Source of the DNA: Puffinus mauretanicus
Lineage: Eukaryota > Chordata > Aves > Procellariiformes > Procellariidae
Assembly (NCBI GenBank): GCA_023333565.1
Contig: JAJKFH010003075.1
Location: 1,105,501 to 1,169,500, forward strand
DNA: 64,000 nt
Direction: 5' to 3'
Under the pieces are notes generated by a model that saw only the letters and a program-made list of their open reading frames with translations, had not been told where the DNA came from and did no database searches. The translations under genes were made by a program, and so were the position numbers. Below are positions 12,413 to 24,270 of the stretch, one piece after another; position 1 is the first letter of the stretch, and the number at the start of each line of letters is the position of its first letter.

Positions 12413-15400
12413 CTCTCCATATGCAATATTCTATTTATTTAAACACTTTTCTCTACATAACATTAAGCAGTATGAAACATTAAACGGCTTACCAAAAGCC
12501 CTAAAATATGTAACAAGCAAAAGTAACATTCATCTTTAAATGGCAGCTTTTATTTCCAGCTTGTCAGAAAGAAAGTTAATTAAAAAAAAAATTTCAAGTG
12601 AAATCTACCAGCAATGAACATACTTAATGTTTGGATGCTAAATGCTAACCTGCCTCAATAGTGCTCTCCTGCAAATATTTTAGTTCTATTTTATGAACAA
12701 GATTTCCAACTATGCACAAATGCATTTTGGGGCACCAAACTACCAAAAGGAACATGGACACACAGAAAACTTGCAAGGAAACCCTGCCATTGCCTTTCTC
12801 TGTTCTCAGAAAGAACCACAACAAAGTGGGAAGAAGCAGCAGCACATCAGTATCAATACCATGATTTAGCTTCCTCTGCTATCACAGATTCCCACAACAC
12901 AGTCTTGGCAAAGGTGCAAGGAATCGCAGGACCTTTACTCAAATATGTCTACATGAGTTGTTTTATTCACAAGCAGAAACTTGCCCTGTCCACCCTCCGT
13001 TCTGAACCTACCAGAGCTCTGAATCTCTGTTAATATTTTTGCCTACCAGCAAAAGACTGCATCAGCCATCCCCTTAGGTTAGCAGCCAACTTCTTTATCT
13101 GGTAAGCTGACCAAAGCATTTTCCTAAACAGACTGAATCTTCACAACACTGTGAAGAATGTAAATAGACACCAATCCTACTCACGCCAACCAAGAAAAAA
13201 AAACAACAAAACCCAATCATTTCAGATGCCTGTTCACCAGGACCTTTGAAATAAATTCCCATCACCCCCAAAGCTCATCAGGGTTCTTCCTCCTGAGGTA
13301 GGTCTGTTCACATTGAGCATTTCTCTTTTCTGTATTTGGGGTAGGACTTTCAAGGCCTGCTCCCACTGAAGGCACCAGAAGTTTTACTCCACCTCAGCAC
13401 AAGGTGAATTAGGCCACTGGATATGTTGCTCTTCCCTCCCCTCTCCCTCTGTCCTGGTAAACAACAGGCACAAAGTTTTGTGTAGAAATTCCTTTACACA
13501 TTGTCTCGCTTTTAAAGCACCTGAGATAAGGACTGCATATCAAATACTCGGAAAATGCAGGGTTTCCACTATCAACAGGATACAGTTTTGCATTGAAAGA
13601 ACAAATGAAAGTGCTGAGGGAAGGGGTGAAAATGAAAATGGCATGTAGTGGTAGACATCAAAAATGGGATCTGGCTTCTATTAGTTGAATCTCTGATTGG
13701 CAAAGTCCCCTGATGTTGCCCAGGCTTGTCCAAAAACCTAGCTTAATTATCATCATCAATAAAAAGCTAAAGGCATTTTATCTACAAGGTAGTGAATGCC
13801 TCCTCTCAAAAGAGGGAGTTCCATGATAAGAGCTAATCTAAAAAACCTGAGGAATGCAAACTATTTTCTCAGTTGTAAAAACAAGAAAGAATTGCACAAA
13901 CACAAGTTAAAACAACTACTAGTAACCTCGCGCTTCTCCTACACAGCCAGCTTCTCCTGGAGTAAGGCCCTCCCCAGTGTCCTGTGGGCAGCTATGCTTT
14001 GGACGAGCCCAATGTCCAAAGGGTGGAGTCCCAAAAGAGGGCATTACTTTTATGCATCTTCACAAATGCAGGCCTTCCCATTACCCTTATTTTCTGAGTT
14101 CAGAAAAGCAGTGCAAGGCTACCTTCAGAATAGCTTCCGCCTTTTCAACGGGGAAGTCAGAAAGTCAGTGCACACTTTATTTCATAGATAGCTGCCAGGC
14201 AGCCTGTAAGACAGCTCACTCTGGTTCGTCAGACTACCTAAAAGTTACAAAAGACTTCGCTTTTTATACTTTGGGTTGAAGTGTAGTTTTCTGAAACTTC
14301 TACAGACAAACCTTAACTGTGTTATACCCTACATACACTAATCTGTTAATGTGAGGTGTCGATTATTAGATTGGTCACGGTGCCTCCTACTAAACCAATT
14401 TTTTCCCCCACTTTCTCTTCTGCCACAGATTAACATCTACAGTCTATAGATGTGCAAGAATTCCATGTGTTGGTACACCATTGCTTTGACAATATTTTCT
14501 CTGAAAGACCCTCTAAGTTACAGAAGGTCTAGTTACCTCCAGAAACTGGTCCTCTTATTTGTCACAGTCAGACACACAACTATCATTCTGTTACAGAATT
14601 CAAATATTTGTATTAACTACACAAATTACAGAATATTCCTTATCCATTAAAACACATACTAGAAATCATTGATCATCATAACCAAATCGATTAATAATAG
14701 ATACCAATGCTAACTGCCTTTTAAATGAAGCCTAACCGTCATTTCTGTTCTCCTCTACGCCAGCCCAGGCCGCAGAAGAGCATGCCTCAATAAATTAAAA
14801 CATCAAACTTTATTATGTTAAAGAGTTAAAGTCCAACATATACTTTCTATGAAGCCTGAACATACGTAAAAAAAGAAATCTTTCAATTCCACCTGCATTA
14901 ATATTTAATTAAAGCCACCACCATTCACAGTACAATACAGAAATTGAATTGCTATAGTGGGTGAAATCATCAGCCCAATATCCTGTTTCTAACAGCAGCT
15001 TACCCTCTGTCCTCCAGAACAAAATATATGAAATATCAAGCAGACACAAATAGCATGATCTGTCCTCAGGTAAATTTCTTAATCCCCATCAGATACTGTT
15101 GATTTATGTCCTACAGCATCACAGTTAACACCCCTTCAGCTGTAGCTGTGACTACTGTTCCTCCTCTCCCTAGGAATAGTTCACTTTCCTTTTTCATCCT
15201 ACCAGGCTCTTGGTTTATACGCTTTCCTTTTGCAGTAAGTATTACGATTACTTGTATTTTTAAAAAAAATGGTGATTTAGGGGTATTATATACATTGTCT
15301 TTCAAACTACTCCTATAACTAGGTACCCTTGTATCAAAGGGTAATGGAATTATTACTTATTAATGGCCAAACATTATTTTGCACATATATGTCCTACCTC

Positions 15401-15699
15401 CTCCAACTGACCTCCTTGAAACAAAGCTACACTAATATTTTCAGTTCAACATCATATGAATATCTTCCAATCTCTCTTCTTTGACAGGAGATCACAAATT
15501 GATTATTCCAGGTGAGTTCGAGCACCAGTTTAATAATGTCCTTTGTGTTAGTAACACAGCATTGCACAATGACTGTGGCATTTTTTCTGCCCAATGCTAA
15601 GCATTAAGGAGGTGCACAAGTTCAAATAAAACATTGTTGAAATCTTCCTCCCCACCTTAATAAATATAGTTAATTTACAATCCAGTAACATGAACGAGT

Positions 15700-15945
15700 A
15701 ATTTGATTATTCCATCTAACGTGCATATTCTTGAATTTATCAACATCATCTGCTATGCTTCCCTTTTACCCAGCTTTCTTGGATTCCCTTTACAATTTCT
15801 CAGTCTTCTTCAGTCTTGCCTAATCCAAATACTTTTGCATCATTAGCAAGTTTTGGCACACCATCATTCATCTAGTTTATTAGATCACCAACATACACGT
15901 TCACCACCCTCTTTTCAGAGTTGTTTCTACATCACATGGTAATTT
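15700..15945 (-). mobile_element. Ancient CR1-type LINE fragment, antisense
   Basis: Read on the + strand, this segment follows the reverse complement of the CR1 reverse-transcriptase region. A 'catcatctgctatgct' block and a 'cccagctttcttggattccctt' type block are followed by 'ttttgcatcattagcaagttttggcaca'. These correspond to the part of CR1 that encodes the region after the catalytic ADD motif. Frameshifts and stops are frequent, so it is a dead, old copy. Confidence 0.6.
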
Positions 15946-18900
15946 AAGGTTTACATTGTTACTGACAAAAAAAAAAAAGTATTCTTAGTCATAAGAAAAA
16001 GTACACTCTCTGAGAACTAGAAAGGAGAGTTGCAGTTTTCAAAAGACTTGCGTGGTTTTAAGCAAAGCTCCGTATCTAAACTTTTCACGTGAGCAGAACA
16101 CAAGACTGTCACAATGTCTACAGGACATCAGAGGGGGGCTGTAGGTCAGCGTTCTCTTCCTCCCAGGACATCACCCATCCAACATGTCACATACCTGACT
16201 CCCTCCAGAAAAATCCTTTGGTTAGAAATCCTTCTTAATGTTACCTAAATTTATGCTTAATTAGTGCTAAGTTTATAGTCTCTTAGGTATTTTCAGAAGT
16301 TGCTTATGTATAGTTGGCTATAATATGTACAACTGCTTATTAGGGCAGCAATGATAGGGGGGGAAATATATTTAAAAACAAATATGCACATTCCTTTTAC
16401 ATGCTTTGTGCTGCACCACAAAATGGTGTGTCCTTAATTCCAGATGGCACTTTTAGCATTTATTTGCTGACCTTGAGAAACACTTCAAAGAGCAATCTTT
16501 AAGCCTTCTTTACTTTCCTCTGCATCTAAAGCCAAAAATACCAATCAACATCGTTCAGATGGCAAGACATTGCATTTGCATAGTAATATTACCTTTATTT
16601 GACCACTATCTAATCTTGTCAATTCACTAAAACTGGGCCAAATTTCATTATATTGTGCATGGACATTGAAAGTTGAAGACAATGAAATTAAAATGCTCCT
16701 AATCCTTCAAACCTTCACATGAAGTCACCCTTGAATTCATTAAGTTTGCTTTAAAAATGTATTCCATTATACATTAACAAGTGAAAAACAACAACAGATT
16801 AGCTAGTGAAAATCATTCTCATTAATTCAAAAGAAAAATAGCTCAACTCTGCTATCTTAAAGCAATCAGTAAAACCAATACTGAGATTTTTTGCCTACCA
16901 AAGCATCAACTGTGAATAAACAGATTAAAATAACCTAAAGGTTTATTTAAACAGAAGAGGTGGAAGCAGAAGAAAAGGATAGTATGTACGCGTTTAACAA
17001 GAAAAGCCAAATCTGATTTTCATCTAAAAAATAATATTGATTCCTCATATATTTAAGATAAGCTGTACCTTGTTATATCTTTTAGCTTAAAAATTTTCAG
17101 CAAGCTCCGATTTTGTTGCTTATCATTACACAACTATCCAGACATTTCAGTCATAAGCTCCATTTTGTCAGGTAGCTTTACAGTAAAAAAAACCAAAATA
17201 ACCAAACCTATCCCCAAAGACCAGATAGTCAAGCCAAATACTATCAAGAGACAGGAAAAAAGAAAATAACCATCCCAATAATGCACACAACACAAAAATA
17301 AAGATGTAGTGTTACTGCCTCAAAATCGCACTATTTCACAAAAGAGATGAAGACCAAGTCAACAAAAGCCCCATAACCTGATAAAGCATCTAAATGTCAG
17401 CTTTTAGACACTTGGACATTCGACTCATTGATCCTTTCACACTCCAGAGTCCTCGCTCCCTCCTACAGCCCAGAGGAAAGGGGAAGAGTCATGGATTGCA
17501 GTTCCTGCTCCTGGGGCTATTTCCACATTTGTGAGGAGCCCTATTCCTTCAGAGCGTGTGAGATGTCTCCTCACAGATCACCTCTTCAGCTCCAAGGGCA
17601 CAGCAAACCAGAAGGCCGCAAGCAGAAGATGAGCACCTGTGCTACTCTGAACATGGACCGCATCCAGCACAACCAGAGGAAGCTACGAGTTCCCACTGAG
17701 TTTTGAGGTCTCCTACATTGGGTGCAGGAGGATGGGGTTAGACAGTGGAACCAAAATCATACTTTTACCACGATCTTGGACTTCAGCTCAGGTCTACCTC
17801 AGTTCCTTTAGGATCTAGTCTTTTATTTCTTAATATATTTTTTAAAACAATTTAAGAAGTGGGGTCAGCAGCTTTCACAGAGTCTCTGAATAAAGAACCA
17901 GTAGATTTAAAAAATGGAACCAAACCTTTTCACATAAAATTTCAGAGAATCTTGTGCACAGGCGTACTCCTCACAGGAGGAACAGCTACAGGGTAATGGT
18001 TTGTTTTCACAGAGCAGGAGCTGTTCCAGTGGCACTCCACAAAGTATAATAGGCCAAGGCACGCTGCACTTCACGATGGACTTAGACATGAAAAGACTTT
18101 TATGGCATCTGCTCAGCATAAAAATTAAGCCTTCATTGAAATCTTCTTGTAATTGAGCTGGATACACATGCACAAATATATTGCATACTGAGTATTATAG
18201 CCTGGCTCCTGCAAAGACTTGTATACATGTTTATTATTATGTATATAAAAGAAATTCCATGGTTTCAAAAGCACTATTCATGAACGTGAATTTAAGCACA
18301 TGGGTGGGTCTTTGCAGGACTAGGACCCATACGCTACTGAGCGGCACTGCCTGCTGAAAACTTTTTACCTTTGTATGCTACCAGCAGTTTATAAAACCCC
18401 CTCAGCTGACTAACCCTTGCAACAGAGAAGGACTTGCTTCCAGCTGAGGAGCTGGAGTTCAAGTACACTTTTCACACTGCATATATCTATGCTAAACCTA
18501 AATCCAGATTAAAATGAGCTACTTAAGTAACATTTAATCAAACACAGCCTCACTGGATATGAAGAGAAACAGAATGAAGAGCAGCCCTTTTGGCTGTAGT
18601 GGTACAGAACAAACATAGAAAAAGGAAACCCTAGAGTTACCAGAAGTATGTAGACAACTCTTTTTTTTAGATTAAATACTTTCTCCAAGATTGGAAGAGC
18701 CACTGGCGGCCAAGACAATTTGCTAAGTGTACAAAGCAGATGTATTTCATAGAAAGCCATTCTATACCTAAGTTACAATAACTGACTCACGGGCTTCTGC
18801 TGGACAAGAATGACCAGGAGAAAAGTCAGTCATTAGTATTAACATTGGTTGCTAATTAACCCTCATGAACAACACTGCACCAAAGCTACTTCTGCTACTA

Positions 18901-20571
18901 TTACAGAAACATTTAAAAGACATGTTTAAAACTGTAAGTATAATGTACATACAAAAGCTCAATTTGCTCAGTACTGAGACCAGTCCTGCAGACCTCACTC
19001 TGGCCTTGATCTGCACCACAGGATCTTCTGAGGTTGCATCCAGCCAGTTGTGCTTTCAAGCTTCTCGCGCACAAATGCAGTGGCAGAATTGACCACAAGC
19101 TCTGTCACAGATTTTGGGGACTATCTTTTAGCTGATGGGCTGTGCTTCAAACCGTAAGTTTGCAAACCTCCCAACTTTTGTATCGTGACCCATTAGATAC
19201 ACACAAGTGCCCTCTGCCTGTAAGCAACTCTGGCACAGCCTCCTAAAGAAACCAAAAAAAAGTTCAAGAAAGTACTGCCAATAACAGAACAGGGCCTAAA
19301 GCTTATTTGCATTACTATAATATCAACACACGCTTTATTTTACGCCACGTAACAAGTACTAGATGTCTGCTACAGACCCCCCAGAGGGGAAGAGCAAAAG
19401 CTGTATAATCGGTATTTTGTCACTCATATTTGATAGGACATTCTCAGCTGGATAACCAGAAAGCAGTCCCTGCTGGGACTGCCTCCCCTCACATCTCTCC
19501 CCAAAAAGACCTGACTACCTTCTCTCTTAATATGGAGGTTGGCAGGTGGTGACTTGTGATTTGGGGGGAGCCATTTTATATGTATATTTTTCCAAACTCT
19601 AAAGAACTTTGGCATATAACAGCGCTTTCAGAATAACCAAACCCAGTGCTGATTATCTGCATAGAGTTTAAAGAAAAAAGAACTGGCTTCTGGTAAAAGT
19701 ATTTCTTTCAGCTACGGTTTCAGGCTACATGCCAAAAATCCCAGAAAACTTTTTGGCCAACAACATACTGAATCTGAGCCTTTACCGGTCGCTGTTTGTT
19801 CCCACCTTGTTAAAGTTACAAACAGCCGAAGAGTTGCTGCTAATGGAAACATATGATTATTTTATGCAAATCAGAGATAAAACGTTCTCGATAGGAAAGC
19901 TCCAGCGCACATTATATCCCCATGCCACACATACATTATGTAACGCTTGTCCCAAATACACTCCAATAAAGAGAGCTGGTTGGAGATCTTAAAAATTCAT
20001 TGACTCTGCCACATCCGAAACGAGAGCAGATGTCATTCTTCCCTTCCCTTCGCTGCGATCTTCTCTGCATAACTCGGCAGAGTTACATATTTGTTGAAGA
20101 CGAACGGCCAGTTTAGGCTTGACTGTAACTAACAAAGAACAAGGTAAACCCCTGGGCGGGGGGAAGACAAACACAGGCATGCCGCGGTGTAAATACGAGC
20201 AGCCCAGCAGAGTGCCCTGCCCGTTCCTAGCGATTTACAAATACCTCTGGATTATACAAACGCCACGTTATCTGGACGTCTAGCAGATTAAATTCGGGCT
20301 GGACGGACTGTCCGAGGCTTGTTTATCGCGGGTCACCGACTGGCATTTGTAACCCAAGCTTAGCTATTCTCGTAATTTACAAGCAGCAGCGTATACACCG
20401 CTGAGCTGTAACCGCACAGCGCGGAGCACAGCGAGCCCCACGCAGATGCCGCCTCCCGCACGCACAGGGTAAAAGCACAACTGGGATTGCTTCAAAGCGG
20501 GCGCGGGTGGCTGCCAGGCGCGGGGACGCGCCCGAGCCCCAACTCGAGCAAACTCGGCGGCGGCTCCTTAC

Positions 20572-20990
20572 CTGCTCGGCGGCCGCCCGGGCAGCGCGGC
20601 GGCTCCGGCTTTGTGCGCTCCCGCGGGAGGCGGCTGTCCCGGCCCGGAAGGCGGCGGCTGCCGGCGGGACCCGAAGCGGGCGGGGAGCGCGGCGGGCCGC
20701 TCCCCGGGGGCGGTGGGGAGGGAGACCCGCTCCCGCCGCCCCGGCCCGGCCACCGCGGGGAACTTCGGCGGGGCGGCCGGGAGCTGGGGCCGCCGGTGGC
20801 GGCGGCGGCGGCGCGGGGGGCCGGGGCGCCTTGAGCTCCTGCTGCCGCCCGCGGGGTGCGGGAAGGAGGGAGGCAGGGCGGGAGGGAGGGGACTGGTGTC
20901 CCGCGGGGGCGAGCGGGGCCGGCGGGCGGGCGGGCGAGCCGGAGGCGGCGGGGCCGGGGCCGGGCTGGGGCTGGGGCCGGGGCGGCGCGG
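20572..20990 (-). other. PTPN14: Putative PTPN14 exon 1, non-coding 5' UTR
   Basis: On the minus strand the sequence reads GAGCAG|GTAAGG, a near-ideal splice donor, so the exon ends at 20572. The upstream limit (transcription start) is not visible, and the 20990 boundary is a guess within the island. PTPN14 is a cytoplasmic FERM-domain tyrosine phosphatase of the Hippo pathway that binds YAP through PPxY motifs. In mammals its exon 1 is non-coding, which fits here. A long non-coding RNA exon is the main alternative. Confidence is moderate for an exon being present and lower for the gene name. Confidence 0.5.
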
Positions 20991-21004
20991 GGAGTCACGG
21001 CCCA

Positions 21005-21019
21005 GGAATGCCAGGAATG
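21005..21019 (+). promoter_or_regulatory. Tandem TEAD-type sites (GGAATG-CCA-GGAATG)
   Basis: Two perfect GGAATG hexamers lie in direct repeat with a 3-bp spacer. On the other strand they read CATTCC-TGG-CATTCC. GGAATG is the core bound by TEAD factors, the DNA-binding partners of YAP/TAZ. They sit in the putative PTPN14 CpG island just upstream of the likely exon 1. Confidence 0.5.
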
Positions 21020-21291
21020 TGGGGCGGCCGCTGCGGCCGCGGGGCCCGGAGACGTCGGGGACGCGACTTGGGATTTCTTTTCTCTTTCTCTTTTTTTTCC
21101 TTGCCTTTTTTTTTTTTAAAAAAAAAGCTGTCCCCCCCCTCCCCAAGAAAGGAAGGAGGGCTGAAACCCACCCCGCGGAGGAGGGAAAAGGAGGGAGGAA
21201 GAGGAGGGCGCAGGCTCCTGCCAATCCGGGCGGGTGCCGGCTCCAGCGCTCCCGAGGAGGGCAGAGCTGCCTGGCGCGGGGCGCTTTCCTC

Positions 21292-21325
21292 TGCCGTCCC
21301 GTGCCGTCCCGTCCCGTCCCCTCCC
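21292..21325 (+). repeat. (CCGTC)n short tandem repeat
   Basis: Repeated ccgtc units with one gtgcc interruption inside the CpG island. Confidence 0.7.
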
Positions 21326-22619
21326 GCCGCCCCGCGGGGAGAAAACCGGCCCCTTCCCCACCCCTCCCGCCGCGCGTGTCGGCGCGGGGCCCGGGCCGGC
21401 CGCGACCCGCCGTTGGGCTCCGCGCACGTGTCGGGGCGGCCCGCGGCAGGAGGGGGGCGCTGGGGCAGCCCGGGGCGCGGGGAGCACCCCCAGAGGGACC
21501 CGGGTGGGACGGAGCGGGTGGGGAGCGGCGCTAAGGCAGGCTTTGCACGCGTGGGCCTTGAAGCTCCTGCGTTCCCCCTTCCAGCCCTCCTGGACGTGGG
21601 CAGGGTGCCACCCTGCTTCCTCCTTGCTCCTCTTCTGCCCTCCCATAACCCCTGTTCATCTCCGCCAGCCTTGCGTTACAGCATCATTTCTTCTCCTGCC
21701 TCCCTATCTTCACTCCTGCTCCCATTTCAGCCCTTTCGGTCTCCCCCTCACTGTGTGACCCTTGCTTCTAGAAGGGTGGTTGTCCCTGCTCCTCCAGCTG
21801 CGCAGAGGGCTGCTGCAGGAGACGCCATGGAAAAACACCCATGGCGCTGCCGTCACGCACGTGCCTTGCTGGAAAGCCAGCAAGAGAAAACCTGAAGTTG
21901 GTCTGAAATGTGGCGGCTGGCAACTACGTGAAATGCCCAGGACGCCTGGTGCTTGGCAGATGTGGGAAAGCCCTTCCGATGTCTGCTCTAAGAGACAGGA
22001 GGGGCAGAGAGCGCACCATGCTGTAGGAAGCAACGAGTACCGTCAGGGAGGTGTTGGGGCTACGAAGAGATGTTGAATGGATCACACCAGACCAAGTAGG
22101 CTTAAGAATGGTGTGAGTATTAGAAATAATGTGTAGATGCTCTTGCGTGTCATAGCTGATGGGCAATTTGCAAAATTATTTTTGCCTTAGACTACCTTTA
22201 TTTAAAATTACCCACATTCCCAAAAGTGTATACAAATACTTCTGATACCAGTGGGCACCTGCAGAAATGTCAAAGGGAGATACCCCTCTAAAACTGTGAT
22301 ATCCAGAACATCAGGACTCTTACAAACAAGGGAAATTACGAAAAATAGTGATAAATGAGAATTGATACTATTTTTGAGTTGCTGTGCTTTTTTGCTACTT
22401 GTACACCTTACTGAAGGAGTATGTGAGCAGATTCGTTGGAGTCAGGATTACTCAGATTATTAATAGTAAGAGGATCAGGAGCTGAGAGAGGGAGAAATAG
22501 CACAGATTCTTGGTTTTGATAGATAAGTAATTGTATTTAAATACTTTATGTGGAATCACAGGCCTATGCTTTACCTCTGGCATAATAATATTATAATTAC
22601 ATTTTGCAAGGAAAGTCCT

Positions 22620-22745
22620 TTTCATCTGAGACTCTCAAACATTTTACAAACACCACACCTTAATGAAGTAAGTAATTATCCTCATTTTACATACGGTTAC
22701 ACTGAGGCACTAAAAGTGACACCATTTAAGATTTTAGCTTGAACT
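22620..22745 (-). repeat. MIR-like ancient SINE remnant, reverse orientation
   Basis: The core reads like the reverse complement of MIR: a 'gaagtaagtaattatcctcattttaca' type block followed by actgaggcac and then gtgac. In MIR the same order is 'gaggtaggta...attatccccattttacagatgaggaaactgaggcac'. The similarity is clear across about 60 bp and fades on both sides. Confidence 0.6.
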
Positions 22746-24134
22746 ATACTTGACCACGTGAGATACAGAGCTTTGAGTAACAATGTGGAAGAAACATCAG
22801 GTGTCAGAATGACATGATAAGAGGGATCATAGAGCCGCTGTGCTCTGAATTTATACAGTTCAGCTTTAGGCCAGAAAACGGCTTTCCCCTGCTGGGTGGA
22901 AAGTTGCATGAGAGGGTAGCATGCATCAAAACTAGGGTTTAACTTGTTTGGTTCCTGTCAGGTTCCCCCCATGCTGGGGCAGGTGTAAGAATGTTGTTTT
23001 TAAGACAATAAATATCGACTTTCGCATGTGTGCCTCAAGGTGGTGTGCTGGCTACCTTAAGTCTTTTAGTCCAATTCCTGGTTTGCAGCTGGTCACTTTC
23101 ACTTTCACAGGTCTCCCTGCATTTGAAGTAAACTTATTTAATGACTTTAACTGCAAATGAAATAATGTTGCAAGAAGCATAAACATGCTGACAGATGGGA
23201 AGATTCAGAGAGGAGATTTTATGTATTGGTTACCCACAGGATGGGGTTCCCTAGAAGAAATAAAACCAGCTAGAACAAATAAAATCAGACTACTTGTCAG
23301 CAAGAGCTTTTACTAAAAGGCCAGCTCAACAAACTCTGCAAAATGAAATGTATTTCAAACTTACCCAACCAAGAGAAGCTCCTGAAACTGGGAATTGTGG
23401 AGATCATTACTTTTTCATGAGATTACTTAATGCAGTGATTAATGTCTGTATTAGACTCTCAGAGATTGTAGCAGTAGGTGCTTTAGAAGAAACAGGCTTC
23501 CCAGAGATGATAGCCAGTTACTGCAAAGAGTCTTCCACAAGGAAATCTGTTGTGTTGGTGCTACTACCACTTTCTAGGACCATCGAAACCTGGAATCTTT
23601 ACATACATCTTTGTTCCCCGAGAGCTGTCAGGAGTATACGACCCTGGGATTAAAACCAACAGTTCCTACCTACTTGGGGAGTGGTTTCATAAAATACTAA
23701 AACTAGATTAGATGTTCCTCACGCTGGAACGAAAATGGGATGTTAAAATGATACAAATAATTGATTTGGTTCCAAACCCCTGTGCTGGTTCAAATTTGCC
23801 ATAAAACTTTGATGGTTAATCTTCTATCAGTCATACATTGGCTGGATTATGTATTATCTTTCCATGCTGCTAGGGAATAATGTTACAGCAATTTTTTTTT
23901 TTTCTGAAAAGGTGACAACTCTAAATTATATTTAGAGACTTCATTGACTTGCTGTAATGATTTATGGAATTTACCTCCAAAATATTCCCTCTGCTCTGGT
24001 ATAAGTTTGTTTTTACTCCGGTTCCTTCTACAATTTCATCAGGATTATTACATTAAGATGCTCTACGAAATAGTAGAGTAGATGGGAAATAACAGACATA
24101 GGACTGTATCTCAGTTACCTTAGCTACCAGTCTT

Positions 24135-24270
24135 CAGTCTGATCCTGGGCATGTAGCAGCATATTCCTGTGTCTTAGTTTTCTTCTCTGAAAATTGAGAT
24201 AATGATAGTGATCTTAAGAAGGTGCTTTTTGATTTGCAGATGAAAGCACTGTATAGGAGAGAGACACCAC
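24135..24270 (+). repeat. MIR-like or L2-like ancient repeat remnant, forward orientation
   Basis: The order of blocks is gatcctgggca, then cctgtgtcttagtttt, then ctctgaaaattgagataatg, then gatgaaagcactgtatagg. This is the layout of the old amniote repeat 'cctgtgcctcagtttcc..atctgtaaaatggggataat...gatgaaaggcgctatataa'. It is strongly diverged. Confidence 0.55.

Larger units (their letters stand above)
1..20571 (-). other. PTPN14: Putative PTPN14 intron 1 (partial), no coding exon seen
   Basis: About 20.5 kb of AT-rich non-coding DNA with stop codons throughout all six frames. No reading frame here resembles a known protein. I looked on the minus strand for the start of a FERM-domain phosphatase, which is where PTPN14 exon 2 would begin, and found none. 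It lies downstream of the minus-strand splice donor at 20566-20571, so it is most simply the first part of a long first intron. The identification rests on vertebrate gene order (PTPN14 head to head with CENPF) and not on sequence homology. The region contains scattered old repeats, listed separately, poly-A tracts such as the 18-A run at 1308-1325, and otherwise nothing I can name. Confidence 0.5.
20400..21550 (-). promoter_or_regulatory. PTPN14: CpG island, putative PTPN14 promoter
   Basis: About 1.1 kb of extremely GC-rich, CpG-dense sequence stands out against AT-rich flanks on both sides. It contains the minus-strand exon with a strong donor at 20572, many GC boxes, a cluster of G-runs (20950-20983), a tandem pair of GGAATG sites (21005-21019) and a polypyrimidine/poly-A boundary (21074-21126). 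A CpG island of this kind usually marks a promoter. The direction (minus) follows from the splice donor, and the gene name follows from the conserved PTPN14-CENPF head-to-head order. Long open frames on both strands here are by-products of the lack of AT-rich stop codons. Confidence 0.6.

Noticed and set aside
13796..14191. 131-codon + strand frame
   Set aside because: No recognisable domain and no promoter or splice context. It is consistent with chance in 20 kb of intron.
1..20571. PTPN14 coding exons (FERM or phosphatase domain) on the minus strand
   Set aside because: I searched the minus-strand frames for the conserved protein start and the catalytic signature and found neither.
20507..21895. 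Long open frame of 462 codons on the + strand and several overlapping long frames on both strands in the CpG island
   Set aside because: GC-rich DNA has few stop codons. The products are Arg/Gly/Pro/Ala-rich without any domain, and all six frames are long at once.
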